A DNA stretch of 64,000 nucleotides from a virus. The stretch spans positions 1 through 64,000 of the IMG/VR virus record IMGVR_UViG_3300049783_000824. One strand, 5' to 3'. This document shows, one piece after another, positions 16,704 to 25,702 of the stretch (the first letter of the stretch is position 1; each line of letters begins with the position of its first letter). Position numbers and translations under genes: made by a program. The notes beneath the pieces are model-generated. The model ran no database searches. It saw nothing but the letters and a program-made list of their open reading frames with translations, and was not told the DNA's origin.

Positions 16704-18398
16704 ATGAGTATAACTAGCCAACTAGAGGCACTATTAAGCAACGGCAATTGTCCAGTTGATGGGGATGGTAATTTCATCCCTCCACCTACAGATGATGCTG
16801 TTGCGAAGATATGCAGTAATTTTAACCCGGCATTAGATTGTACTAATGACGTACCAAATCCCGCATGGGAATTAACTGAGTCCGATGACTCATGTTTGAT
16901 TGATTCATACATTAATGAAAGCATTCAAATTGGTGGGGCAGTAGTGAACGTACACCGTCTGCTTGGTGTTCATGAACAAGGCTCATTGCAGGATTTAACT
17001 GGGAGTGGTAGTGCCATCTCTAATGGTGATAACCCAAATTTTCCAGCACGCAACGCGTTTGATTTATTTCAGACACAATGGCGATCAACCCAGTATGGAC
17101 CTGATGTAATGTCATCGTATATTGGATATGACTTTGGTGAAATACTGTTGGATAATAATAGAAAACGTTACAGCATTGAAACCTTTGTAAAGTTTGACGT
17201 GTCATCAATAAAAATACACCAAGGGTGTAGAAAAGAAAACCGTGTTACCAAAGCTAGGGTTGAGCGATCAAACGATGGTGTTAAGTGGTATGGTGTTCAA
17301 GTGGTTGACTTGCCAGACTGTGAAGGTGCAGCTAAGGTAAACTTTAAGCGGTCAGTACCTTCTAGGTTTTGGCGATTGCGCCCAGTTGCATTTAACGGTG
17401 GGGCTAATGATGCATGGGAAGTTCAAGCAATACAACTATTAGACTATGAAGCTACCGATGTAAATAACATTCAGGATAGAATACTGTTGGAAAATAGGGA
17501 TAGAGATTACGATGAGAATCCTATCCGTATGAAGGGGTCATACACTCCCGTGGATGTACAGGCATTCCAAAGTAAACATGGATTTGGTAGCATGTACAGT
17601 GGAAATGAATGGGTTTTGGAAATAAGCTTCTCATCTACCATATCAGTATTGGGTAGACCATTTGTGATTGGTGACATTATACAGTTACCAGCCGAGACTC
17701 AATTTACTGCTAGTCTTAAACCTATAAAACGATACCTTGAAATAACTGATGTTGCGTGGAGCACTAACAGCTATACACCAAATTGGATTCCCACTATGCA
17801 GCGTTTGATAGCAAAGCCGGTAATGGCATCGCAGGAGACACAAGACGTGATGGGTAAGCTTACAGAAGACCAAGATGAATTGGGTCTCGTTGATATCAAT
17901 GATGGCAGCAATGACAAACAATATCAAGATTTTTCTGAGATAGCACAAACAATTGAGGCTGATGGTAATACTTTAGTTCCTCAGAATGGTATAGATTATG
18001 CTGACATTGCAGATGTATCTGCTGAATTCTATGAATGGACTAGGGAAAATTCTGGAACTGGCAGTGATCTCGTTGCTAGACGGATTGATGCGGTACGTTC
18101 ACAGTATGGGTACGATGCAATGCCCCCAAACGGAGAGGCATATACACAGGCTGATGAATTTCCACCTAACCCGAAAGATGGTGCCTACCATCGCCTAACG
18201 TATACTAGTATAAGGTCAGGAATACCAGCACGGCTACATAGATTTTCAGTAGCAAAAAACAATTGGATATTTTTAGAAAAGGATCGAAGGGCATTGTTAT
18301 CACATGTTGGCAATAATGTTAGACGCACTTTACGTGAAGAAACTTCAACGGTCACCCCACCAGATGATAAGGATGCATACTTGGATGATGAAACGTAA
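16704..18398 (+). CDS. Virion structural protein with a discoidin (F5/8C)-like domain
   Basis: A 564-residue protein starting 3 bases after the preceding virion gene. Residues about 120-250 look like a galactose-binding-like beta-sandwich: YIGYDFGEI, VSSIKIHQG, ARVERSNDGVKWYGVQ, FWRLRPVAFNG. Such domains bind sugars or lipids and are often displayed on phage particles. The C-terminal part (FPPNPKDGAYHRLTY ... KNNWIFLEKDRRAL) is a segment type I associate with phage neck and tail proteins. The order with the previous gene suggests a shared substructure such as collar or neck fibres. Confidence 0.7.
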   Translation: MSITSQLEALLSNGNCPVDGDGNFIPPPTDDAVAKICSNFNPALDCTNDVPNPAWELTESDDSCLIDSYINESIQIGGAVVNVHRLLGVHEQGSLQDLTGSGSAISNGDNPNFPARNAFDLFQTQWRSTQYGPDVMSSYIGYDFGEILLDNNRKRYSIETFVKFDVSSIKIHQGCRKENRVTKARVERSNDGVKWYGVQVVDLPDCEGAAKVNFKRSVPSRFWRLRPVAFNGGANDAWEVQAIQLLDYEATDVNNIQDRILLENRDRDYDENPIRMKGSYTPVDVQAFQSKHGFGSMYSGNEWVLEISFSSTISVLGRPFVIGDIIQLPAETQFTASLKPIKRYLEITDVAWSTNSYTPNWIPTMQRLIAKPVMASQETQDVMGKLTEDQDELGLVDINDGSNDKQYQDFSEIAQTIEADGNTLVPQNGIDYADIADVSAEFYEWTRENSGTGSDLVARRIDAVRSQYGYDAMPPNGEAYTQADEFPPNPKDGAYHRLTYTSIRSGIPARLHRFSVAKNNWIFLEKDRRALLSHVGNNVRRTLREETSTVTPPDDKDAYLDDET

Positions 18399-18711
18399 AC
18401 CAACTACAGTAGAAACGTTTAGAGCATTTTATGAACTCATGAGTGACGGTTGCACTTTTGCGCCTGATATGGTATTCTATGACTGTTGTGTAGAACATGA
18501 TATTGATTATTCTACGGGAACTGTAAACAGGGCAGAAGCTGATAGGAAGTTGAGAGTGTGTATAAGGGCAAAGGGGTATCCAATACTATGTTGGGTATAC
18601 TGGTTGGGTGTTAGACTGTTTGGGTGGGTATCATATTACTTTGGTGACAGTGTACAATCCAGAAAAGAATATAAATTATTAGTAGAAGACAATAAATCTG
18701 ACACAATGTAA
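18385..18711 (+). CDS. Phospholipase-A2-like small protein
   Basis: From the ATG at 18385 (overlapping the previous stop by 14 bases) the protein has 108 residues. FYDCCVEHDIDYSTG (about 31-45) matches the PLA2 signature CCxxHDxxY with Cys34/35, His38, Asp39 and Tyr42, preceded by a Cys at 23 that could be a disulfide partner. A hydrophobic stretch (ILCWVYWLGVRLFGWVSYYF, about 69-88) could insert into or lie on a membrane. PLA2-fold enzymes cleave the sn-2 bond of phospholipids with Ca2+. In phages such proteins are mostly unstudied; membrane damage at entry or lysis is a guess. Confidence 0.6.
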   Translation: MMKRKPTTVETFRAFYELMSDGCTFAPDMVFYDCCVEHDIDYSTGTVNRAEADRKLRVCIRAKGYPILCWVYWLGVRLFGWVSYYFGDSVQSRKEYKLLVEDNKSDTM

Positions 18712-18737
18712 TCCCAGAGCTAAATACAACTCCACTA

Positions 18738-18766
18738 TTGCAAACTTACCCCAAGTTTGTTAAAAT
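18738..18766 (+). promoter_or_regulatory. Host-type promoter for the replicative helicase gene
   Basis: TTGCAA (18738-18743), a 17-bp spacer, then TAAAAT (18761-18766), 19 bases before the helicase ATG. It lies in the gap after the last late gene of the preceding block. Confidence 0.5.
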
Positions 18767-18784
18767 ATATGAACAGGAGTTTTA

Positions 18785-20275
18785 ATGGCTAATAATAAAC
18801 AACAAAAATTAATGATTCAGGATATGCTATCTTCATTAGATGTGTATGTCCGAACCGCTGGCATTCTACAACCAGCATATTTCGATGCAGGTTACGAACC
18901 AATTGTAAAATATATCCACGACTACTACGGTAAGTATAAGGCAACTCCCAGCATAGACCAATTGGATGCAAAATTCGATATAGAATTGGAAGAAACAAAG
19001 AAGATAACACGTGATCGGATAGAATATACCTGCGATGAGATAGAAAAGTTCTGCAGAGAAACAGCGGTTAAAGATGCATTTTATGAATCTCTTCAAGATA
19101 TTGAAGATGATAATATGTCTATAGTTTTAGAAAGGGTGTCAACAGCTGTAAAAATATCCCTACAAAAAGATACGGGTCTTGATGTATATGAAAATCCAGA
19201 GGAAACTCTTAACTCACTCATAGAACTATTTACTCCAATCCCAACCGGAATAGAAGGAATAGATGGGCCACTTGGTGGTGGGCTAGTTCGTAAGCAATTT
19301 ACCCTATTCTCTGCCAACTCAGGTGGTGGTAAATCACTTATGTTGGCAAATATAGGCCGCAACTACTCAGCTAGAGGTCTAAATGTATTATACATAACAT
19401 TAGAATTGGCTGAAGAGATGGTATATTTAAGAAACGCATCTATCATTTCTGGAATAGATGCTGCCATATGGAAGAATCACATACCTGAAATTGCAGCAAA
19501 GATAATAGAGAGTGATCCGAGGACAGGTGGTGGTTCGTACATCCTTAAACGGTTACCACAACAATCAAATGCATCTGACATGAGGGCGTATCTGGCACAC
19601 TATGAGGCCGAGTACGGGTGTGTGCCAGATGTAATGCTTGTGGACTATATCGACCTAATGGCACCCAACCGTGGAATCAGCAGTGTTGGTATATTTGAAC
19701 AGGATAAACAAAAGGCAGAAGAACTAAACGAAATATTCTTTGAGTTTGATATGATTGGAATATCCGCATCCCAGCAAAATAGAGATGCAATTAGCATAGG
19801 AACACCAAACCAATCTATTATTGCAGGTGGTATATCTAAGGTAAATACAGTCGATAATTATATTTCAATATTCATGGATGACATTATGCGCCTTGAGGGT
19901 ATAATGAATATATATTTCCTAAAAACTAGATCTAGCCGTGGGGTTGGTCATTGTTCACTATTAGACTTTAACCCATTAAACTTAAGAATTGGTGACCCAA
20001 AGGGTAATGTCAATAGGGGTGTTATGCCTGCTGGCCGCAAGGCAACCATATCCAATATACTTGATGATATTAATGGAGAAGCAAAGCCTAAGCAACCAAC
20101 CGACGTAAACATTGACCTTAAGGGGTTACCGGGGCTAGAAGATGATGACACTGCTGGAACGGTTTCTAATGCACCAGAAGAGCTATTTGACTCTGTGCCA
20201 CCAACGTTGCCTAAATCTAAGGTTACTGAAGAAAAGTCTAAGAATTTAATGGAATTGATGACAAGTTTACAATAA
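18785..20275 (+). CDS. Replicative DNA helicase (gp41/DnaB-type)
   Basis: A 496-residue RecA-fold hexameric helicase of the T4 gp41 type. Walker A is SANSGGGKS (176-184), Walker B is VMLVDYIDLM (283-292), with the DnaB-family GGxS/R-type elements SASQQNR and KTRSSRGVG further on. The N-terminal 150 residues are helical, as in gp41. It unwinds the fork ahead of the polymerase and interacts with primase, which is encoded at 55.9 kb. The C-terminal about 90 residues are a variable acidic linker. Ribosome site ACAGGAG; host-type promoter just upstream. The last base of its stop overlaps the next in-frame region. Confidence 0.93.
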   Translation: MANNKQQKLMIQDMLSSLDVYVRTAGILQPAYFDAGYEPIVKYIHDYYGKYKATPSIDQLDAKFDIELEETKKITRDRIEYTCDEIEKFCRETAVKDAFYESLQDIEDDNMSIVLERVSTAVKISLQKDTGLDVYENPEETLNSLIELFTPIPTGIEGIDGPLGGGLVRKQFTLFSANSGGGKSLMLANIGRNYSARGLNVLYITLELAEEMVYLRNASIISGIDAAIWKNHIPEIAAKIIESDPRTGGGSYILKRLPQQSNASDMRAYLAHYEAEYGCVPDVMLVDYIDLMAPNRGISSVGIFEQDKQKAEELNEIFFEFDMIGISASQQNRDAISIGTPNQSIIAGGISKVNTVDNYISIFMDDIMRLEGIMNIYFLKTRSSRGVGHCSLLDFNPLNLRIGDPKGNVNRGVMPAGRKATISNILDDINGEAKPKQPTDVNIDLKGLPGLEDDDTAGTVSNAPEELFDSVPPTLPKSKVTEEKSKNLMELMTSLQ

Positions 20276-20286
20276 TGGAGAAAGTT

Positions 20287-20568
20287 ATGATAGAATCGGA
20301 TAAAGTAAAAACAGTTACTGTTAACGGTGAGGGTGGGAAAGAAGTTACCCTATATCTCCCTGAGATGGAGACTGACCCCGTGCTGAAAGATGCAATTGCA
20401 CAATATGATGAAATTGTATCAGAGGCCACAAATATTGAATTCCAAAGAAATAAGATTAATATTGCACTATCAGCAATGAGGTCTAGGGTGTACGAGTGTG
20501 CTCTAGACTTTTATAAAAGAACGAGAACCAACACTACTGAGGAGTCAGAAAATGCCGACAATAGTTAA
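20287..20568 (+). CDS. Small hypothetical protein behind the helicase
   Basis: A 93-residue protein from the ATG at 20287, which has GGAGAAA directly upstream; an in-frame ATG at 20275 overlaps the helicase stop and lacks a site. It has an N-terminal beta-rich part and a C-terminal helical part ending in acidic residues. Its position suggests early expression with the helicase. No family recognised. Confidence 0.55.
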   Translation: MIESDKVKTVTVNGEGGKEVTLYLPEMETDPVLKDAIAQYDEIVSEATNIEFQRNKINIALSAMRSRVYECALDFYKRTRTNTTEESENADNS

Positions 20569-20794
20569 CTGTGTAAATAGGGCCGATAATGTTGAAATGT
20601 GCCCATGCCAACTTAAAATATATAAAGATAATGATTATGATCTTGAATCATGCGGAGATATAGAAAATATTCAATGCCTAATTCTAAACTTACCTAGGCT
20701 TGTGGATTTTGGTGAAGAGTATGAAAAATATGTAGACTGTAAGAAAGCTGAGATACTTTCATATCATTCTTGGTATGAACATACCTACGGGTGA
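20552..20794 (+). CDS. Small cysteine-containing hypothetical protein
   Basis: An 80-residue protein overlapping the previous gene by 17 bases, with GAGGAG upstream. It has six Cys (at 7, 17, 19, 34, 42 and 63), including a CPC, so metal binding is conceivable but no standard spacing is seen. A late promoter follows. Function unknown. Confidence 0.5.
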   Translation: MPTIVNCVNRADNVEMCPCQLKIYKDNDYDLESCGDIENIQCLILNLPRLVDFGEEYEKYVDCKKAEILSYHSWYEHTYG

Positions 20795-20812
20795 CATAAA
20801 GGATTGCTATAG

Positions 20813-20847
20813 TATAAATACCAATACAAACACAGTTAAGGTATTTA
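20813..20847 (+). promoter_or_regulatory. Late promoter overlapping an inverted repeat that hides the small-terminase ribosome site
   Basis: TATAAATA at 20813-20820. TAAATACC (20815-20822) is a perfect 8-base complement of GGTATTTA (20840-20847), which contains part of the AAGG ribosome site (20838-20841) and ends one base before the ATG at 20849. RNA initiated about 6 bases after the octamer lacks the left arm, while read-through RNA from the helicase promoter contains both. Confidence 0.6.
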
Positions 20848-20848
20848 A

Positions 20849-21304
20849 ATGAGCAATAATGATAATAAGGTTACCAAAGTAATTGATCACCCATTGGAAG
20901 AGTTCTTTGGTATTGAACGGGGTTCAACTGAAGTCCAAGTATTCGAACGTAAGAATGAAGCTGTTAAATCAGAATATTACGATGATAAGGACAAAGAGAT
21001 AGATGATCAGTTTCAGGAAATTTATGATAGTGCTATGGATGGCTACGATGAGCTTGCAGAGGAGCTTCATAAGGTTGAGGGCAGATACAAGGCTCGTGTA
21101 GGTGAAGTGTCTGTACAGCATCTGAACGCAGCATTAAACGCAGCATCACATAAAGCAAGACTAAAGGAACATAAAGATAAATTGGAATCTAAATTAAAAT
21201 CTGGACCATCAAGTGTAACAACTAATAACACCTTAGTGGTGGACGATAGAAGTGCGCTATTAGAACAGTTGCGAAAAAGCATGGCTGGTGGTTCAGATGA
21301 GTAG
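20849..21304 (+). CDS. Small terminase subunit candidate (gp16-like)
   Basis: A 151-residue, largely helical protein with a late promoter, two genes upstream of the large terminase. The layout resembles T4-like small terminases: an acidic start with PLEEFFGIERGSTEVQV, central helices (about 50-120), and a C-terminal TTNNTLVVDDRSALLEQLR segment that I associate with this family. The small subunit forms a ring that recognises DNA and stimulates the packaging motor. The two genes in between are unusual. A scaffold or other DNA-binding protein is an alternative. Confidence 0.55.
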   Translation: MSNNDNKVTKVIDHPLEEFFGIERGSTEVQVFERKNEAVKSEYYDDKDKEIDDQFQEIYDSAMDGYDELAEELHKVEGRYKARVGEVSVQHLNAALNAASHKARLKEHKDKLESKLKSGPSSVTTNNTLVVDDRSALLEQLRKSMAGGSDE

Positions 21305-22382
21305 TTTCCTAACAGAGGGGCGTAAACCAGAAACACAAGGTGTTCGTAATGAAGTTGCAAACTTTGTTTTGGCTTATTGCATAACAGCAATGTTTTTAAT
21401 AAAGAACCAAAACAATGAATTAAAGCCCATACACTTTTTTACTTTAGCACATGACTATTTTGGTAAGGGTAAAAAAAGTGTAAACTTTAATAGTATGGAA
21501 AGTGCATCATCAACCTACGACCAAATAACCTTGCGTGCTCCAGTTTCAGAAGAAGCAAGGAAGTTTATAAACGAAAAGATATTATCAAATGAAGAACAAG
21601 AATACCACATGGTTAGGTCAATAATCAAATATTTAAATGAAGACCCTAACTTTAATAACTTGGTAGCAACTACAACTAACAATGGAATAATAAATCATAT
21701 TGTAATCGACATAGATAATCTGTCAACATCAGGAGCATCTAGTAGTATACTAATTGATAATGCTAATGTTAATGTTACAAGTACATTAATACCAGTATAT
21801 GACTTCTCAAATAAGATAGGTGGTATTGGTCAGAAAGAACTGGCAAAGGATTATGGCTATGAATGCCAACGAACATTCCTAGAATCAATGTTTGGTATTG
21901 ACTTAGGGCATGATTCTGGTGTATACTATCAAGCAGCGCACAATAACGGGAAACCTAGTGTAGCTTCTATGGAAGCAGCAACTAGGCAAATGTATGATGA
22001 GTTTTGTAAGAAACTTAATAGCGGTTTGAGTGGAGCATATGACTCGGCACTTACTGATTTTAAACAAAACTTATTATCGTGTATGGTTGATAAGTGTTAT
22101 GGTACGGGTGACATGAGCGATGCATCCTGTTTATTGTTAAGTAATGATAAGGTTGGGTATGAAAGCTTTGTACCGTCACAGCTAATTAAATCATTATATA
22201 GCGGTACATTGCAAGCGAAATGTCCAAGTCATATCAACCCATCCATACGAATATGCGATGGTGATAAGAACGAACTATTTCAATTGCGTTTTAAGAAAGA
22301 GAAATATAAGGACAATATAACAGGGTATCGTTATAAGATGTACTTTACACCGTCGAAGGTGGGGAAATATTTTACTAACTAA
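21297..22382 (+). CDS. Hypothetical protein between the terminase genes
   Basis: A 361-residue protein; the ATG at 21297 overlaps the end of the small-terminase candidate by 8 bases, so translation is probably coupled. It starts with RNEVANFVLAYCITAMFL and ends with a basic segment LRFKKEKYKDNITGYRYKMYF. The central part is Asn/Ser-rich (near 130-160). The C-terminal ELFQLRFKKEK resembles the strand-plus-lysine ends of some restriction-like nucleases, but a clear PD-(D/E)xK set is not visible, so I make no function call. Its place suggests a late or packaging-linked role. Confidence 0.55.
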   Translation: MSSFLTEGRKPETQGVRNEVANFVLAYCITAMFLIKNQNNELKPIHFFTLAHDYFGKGKKSVNFNSMESASSTYDQITLRAPVSEEARKFINEKILSNEEQEYHMVRSIIKYLNEDPNFNNLVATTTNNGIINHIVIDIDNLSTSGASSSILIDNANVNVTSTLIPVYDFSNKIGGIGQKELAKDYGYECQRTFLESMFGIDLGHDSGVYYQAAHNNGKPSVASMEAATRQMYDEFCKKLNSGLSGAYDSALTDFKQNLLSCMVDKCYGTGDMSDASCLLLSNDKVGYESFVPSQLIKSLYSGTLQAKCPSHINPSIRICDGDKNELFQLRFKKEKYKDNITGYRYKMYFTPSKVGKYFTN

Positions 22383-22393
22383 AGGGAATATAG

Positions 22394-24094
22394 ATGAGCA
22401 ATAGTGACGACAACAGTAACACGGCTTTTATAGCCAAGTACAAAGCAGCAATAAAGGCAAAATTAAATAGGCAGGAATTCGCAGCGTATCTTGGGATTAA
22501 ACCAGATAGTGTTATACGTCGAAGACTAAGCATATATACCGCAACTGGCCTAGACTTGCCACTACTTGAAAACTGTGTAGATTTTGATGATACTGTTGCT
22601 ATTGGCGTAGTTAAGGTTGAAAAATTCGAAGAGTTTTATAAGGATATCCTTTATAAGGATTCTGGCCCAGAAACTATTGATTTAACTTCATCATCAGATA
22701 AAAAAATATACATTATAACTGCTGCTCAAAATGCAACACCAATACACGAACCATTCTTTGCTGCATTGTTAAAGTATTGTGAATTGCGCGATGCCGAGTT
22801 GATGGTTATCCCCTATCGTTATAAAAACCCAACGTCTTTATGGTCAGATACTAATAAGGGCGGTGAGTGGTGGTTTTCATCATTGGAACCTTACCTTGTA
22901 GACACTAAAGTTAAGATCACTAAATCTCTACAAATGTTGGGTCAGATTAAAACACAACCAACAGCGGTAACCCCACTTTCAGGGTTCGACGCATTCACTG
23001 GTTCTGACTCTGCAATTTTAGGTCACCCTAAGGTTCAGTTAAAAACTATTGCTACCCCAAGCAAACAAATGCCAAAAATTCTAACTACAACTGGTGCATG
23101 TACTGTTGAAAACTATACGGACAGTAAAGCTGGCCATAAAGGTAGGTTCCACCATAACATAAGTGCATTGGTTGTGGAAGTGGATGGTGATAAGTTCCAC
23201 CTGCGCCACGTACATGGCGAAGACGACGGTTCTTTCTATGATCTCCAGTATCACTATACCCCAAGGGGAAGAAGCCTCTACGGGCGTGTAGCAGCGTTTG
23301 TACCGGGAGACATCCATGCCGAATTTGTGGATAAGTCTGTAGAGAGGGCAATGTTTGGTGAGGGTTCTATCTGTGATGTGTTAAACCCTGAAACTATAGC
23401 ATACCATGACATTGAAGATTTCTATAGAAGAAACCACCACCATAATGGTAATGATGTAATTGCATTTGGAAAACACCATTACGGTAGAAATAATGTAGAA
23501 GAAGGTTTACAGATGTCTGCCGACTTTATCGATAGGAATGCACGACCAGATACCATGAACCTTATTGTTAGGGCAAACCACGATGAGGCATTTGATCGGT
23601 GGTTGGCTGATGCAGACCCAAAATATGATCCAGAAAACGCAAGGTTTTATTATTATATGAAATTCCACCAGTTGGATAGTGTAGCTATGACCGATACAGG
23701 CTTCTCATACATAGATGCGTTTGAATTCTGGTGTAACAATCCACTAGACCAACTTGGAATACAAAAGAACGATAACGTTGTATTTTTAAAGCGAGATGAA
23801 AGCTTTGTAGTCGCTGGCATTGAGATTGGGTTTCACGGTGATAAGGGTATAAATGGTAGTCGTGGTAGTGCACAAGCATTTTCCAAAATTGGACCTAAGA
23901 CTATTATTGGACATAGCCACTCACCATCCATCACTGAGGGGTGCTATCAGGTTGGGTTAAGTGCACAGATTAATTTGGAATATGCAAGTGGCCCATCAAG
24001 TTGGTTGCATTCACATTGTGTGGTGTATCCCAATGGCTCACGAGTATTATTAAACGTCATAGATGGTGATTGGCGTGGAATTTATGATGAGTAG
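22394..24094 (+). CDS. T5 A1-like protein: helix-turn-helix plus metallophosphoesterase domain
   Basis: A 566-residue protein. Residues about 22-48 (AKLNRQEFAAYLGIKPDSVIRRRL) look like a helix-turn-helix. The middle contains a set of phrases I recognise from the phage T5 A1 (pre-early DNA transfer) family: IITAAQNATPIHEPF, VIPYRYKNPTSLW, PLSGFDAFTG, ILGHPK and TTTGACTVENYTDSKAG. A calcineurin-like metal site follows: GDIH (305-308), ANHD (394-397), GFHGDKG (479-485) and GHSH (506-509). In T5, A1 is needed for host DNA degradation and second-step DNA transfer. Its role in a T4-like phage, wedged between the terminase genes, is open. Confidence 0.75.
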   Translation: MSNSDDNSNTAFIAKYKAAIKAKLNRQEFAAYLGIKPDSVIRRRLSIYTATGLDLPLLENCVDFDDTVAIGVVKVEKFEEFYKDILYKDSGPETIDLTSSSDKKIYIITAAQNATPIHEPFFAALLKYCELRDAELMVIPYRYKNPTSLWSDTNKGGEWWFSSLEPYLVDTKVKITKSLQMLGQIKTQPTAVTPLSGFDAFTGSDSAILGHPKVQLKTIATPSKQMPKILTTTGACTVENYTDSKAGHKGRFHHNISALVVEVDGDKFHLRHVHGEDDGSFYDLQYHYTPRGRSLYGRVAAFVPGDIHAEFVDKSVERAMFGEGSICDVLNPETIAYHDIEDFYRRNHHHNGNDVIAFGKHHYGRNNVEEGLQMSADFIDRNARPDTMNLIVRANHDEAFDRWLADADPKYDPENARFYYYMKFHQLDSVAMTDTGFSYIDAFEFWCNNPLDQLGIQKNDNVVFLKRDESFVVAGIEIGFHGDKGINGSRGSAQAFSKIGPKTIIGHSHSPSITEGCYQVGLSAQINLEYASGPSSWLHSHCVVYPNGSRVLLNVIDGDWRGIYDE

Positions 24095-24113
24095 TTCGCA
24101 CTAATATACATCA

Positions 24114-24145
24114 TATAAATACTATGTATCGAGGATATGTAGTAT
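24114..24145 (+). promoter_or_regulatory. Late promoter overlapping a 12-bp hairpin that hides the large-terminase start
   Basis: TATAAATA at 24114-24121. Bases 24119-24130 (ATACTATGTATC) can pair with 24134-24145 (GATATGTAGTAT) over 12 positions including two G-U pairs, leaving a 3-base loop. The hairpin takes up the GAGG ribosome site (24131-24134) and the first two bases of the ATG at 24144. RNA starting about 24127 from the late promoter loses the outer eight pairs. Confidence 0.6.
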
Positions 24146-25685
24146 GCGCAGAGGTAACCCCAATCTTAAAAAAGCCCACCAGACAATGGAGGTTACCTAT
24201 GAGCAGATAGAAGAGTTAAAGAAGTGTATGCGAGATCCTAAGTACTTCATTAGGAGGTACATATACATAAGCCACCCGGTACAAGGTCGTATAAAGTTTA
24301 ATTTATATGATTACCAAGAAGATTTAATAGATTCTTACCATAACAATCGATTTAATGTTGTGTTATCAGCACGCCAAACGGGAAAGACTGAAACTTCATG
24401 TGCTTACATTCTATGGTACACTATATTTAACTCAGATAAAACCGTACTTGTAGTATCTAAGGATGCGGATGCTGCAAAGGAAATCATTAAAAAGATACAG
24501 GGTATGTATGAAGAGCTTCCACTATGGCTTAAGCCCGGAATACAAGATGATGACTGGAATAAGCACAATGCTGCATTTGATAACAATTCAAGAATAGTAG
24601 CTAGAACAACCACACCTACTTCTGGTCGTGGTCTAGCTATTTCCCTATTATACTGTGATGAGCTTGCGTTTGTTAAGCCTTATATTCAAAATGAATTCTG
24701 GGATTCAGTATTCCCAACACTGTCTACTGGTGGTTCTTGTATTGTTACATCAACACCAAACGGTGATACAAACTTGTATGCTACAATATGGCGTGGTGGT
24801 GAGGCAGAGACTAATGGCTTTAAAGCATCTAGGATATACTGGGATCAACCGCCGGGACGAGATGAAGAATTTAAAGAGGATATGATATCTAAACTTGGGG
24901 AAAGGAAGTGGCTTCAGGAATTTGAATGTGAATTCATATCATCTGACAACTCACTGTTCGATACTAGGATAATTCAGATAGAACAGAAGCGATTTGAAAA
25001 TATGAAACCAGCATTTTCAATGAACGGTGAGCAAGATTTCTTTAAACCATTGTCACAAGATATGATATACTTAGTTGGTGTTGACCCATCTACCGGCAAC
25101 GGAAATGATTTCTCAACAATTGAGGTATTTGAATTTCCATCTATGCAACAGGTTATGGAATTCAGGTCAAATACCGTAAGTGAGGTTGTATTATACTCAC
25201 ATCTAAAGAAAGTGATAGGGTTCTTGGAAAAGTATTCTAATGATGTTTACTTCAGTGTAGAGTCAAATGGTGTAGGTAGGGCACTGATAGCATTATACAT
25301 GCAGGATGAGGCACCACCAATGTACGCACACTTTATGAGTGAAGCTGGTAAGAATAAGATGGGTTACACTACCACCAATACGTCTAAAAAAGATTGTGCT
25401 ATAAGATTTAAGAATATGTTTGAGCGTAGGGAGATGACTATATACTCACAAATCCTGTATAATGAAATGAAGGCGTATATCCGCAAGGGGGAAGGGTTTG
25501 AGGCCCAAACGGGAGCAACTGATGACTGTATATCAGCAGTGTACGTTGTAATGCGTATGCTGGATGAGATTGCACTGTATGACCCCAGAGCATATGACAA
25601 ATTATATAGGTTTTCAGAGCAGGCAGCGGGTGATGAATGGTATACCGAAGACAATAATGCACCAATACCCGGTGGAATGTTTTAA
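24144..25685 (+). CDS. Terminase large subunit (gp17-like packaging motor)
   Basis: A 513-residue two-domain terminase. ATPase domain: DYQEDLI, Walker A SARQTGKT (75-82), Walker B LLYCDE (168-173) with the catalytic Glu, and coupling motif VTSTPNG (201-207). RNase-H-like nuclease domain: VGVDPSTG (311-318) with the first catalytic Asp, SVESNGVG, and the late DDC motif in GATDDCISAV (about 455-464). It translocates and cuts concatemeric DNA at the portal. The length is shorter than T4 gp17 (610) but usual for marine T4-like phages. The upstream late promoter and hairpin imply late translation. Confidence 0.96.
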   Translation: MRRGNPNLKKAHQTMEVTYEQIEELKKCMRDPKYFIRRYIYISHPVQGRIKFNLYDYQEDLIDSYHNNRFNVVLSARQTGKTETSCAYILWYTIFNSDKTVLVVSKDADAAKEIIKKIQGMYEELPLWLKPGIQDDDWNKHNAAFDNNSRIVARTTTPTSGRGLAISLLYCDELAFVKPYIQNEFWDSVFPTLSTGGSCIVTSTPNGDTNLYATIWRGGEAETNGFKASRIYWDQPPGRDEEFKEDMISKLGERKWLQEFECEFISSDNSLFDTRIIQIEQKRFENMKPAFSMNGEQDFFKPLSQDMIYLVGVDPSTGNGNDFSTIEVFEFPSMQQVMEFRSNTVSEVVLYSHLKKVIGFLEKYSNDVYFSVESNGVGRALIALYMQDEAPPMYAHFMSEAGKNKMGYTTTNTSKKDCAIRFKNMFERREMTIYSQILYNEMKAYIRKGEGFEAQTGATDDCISAVYVVMRMLDEIALYDPRAYDKLYRFSEQAAGDEWYTEDNNAPIPGGMF

Positions 25686-25702
25686 GTTTGATAAATACAG
25701 TA

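Noticed and set aside
21297-22382. Restriction-like nuclease call for the protein between the terminase genes
   Set aside because: A strand with lysines near the C-terminus is suggestive, but no clear PD-(D/E)xK set could be found.
25690-25697. GATAAATA just before the SWIM-protein gene as a late promoter
   Set aside because: Only 5 bases lie between it and the ATG at 25703, so a transcript starting 6 bases downstream would begin at or after the start codon.
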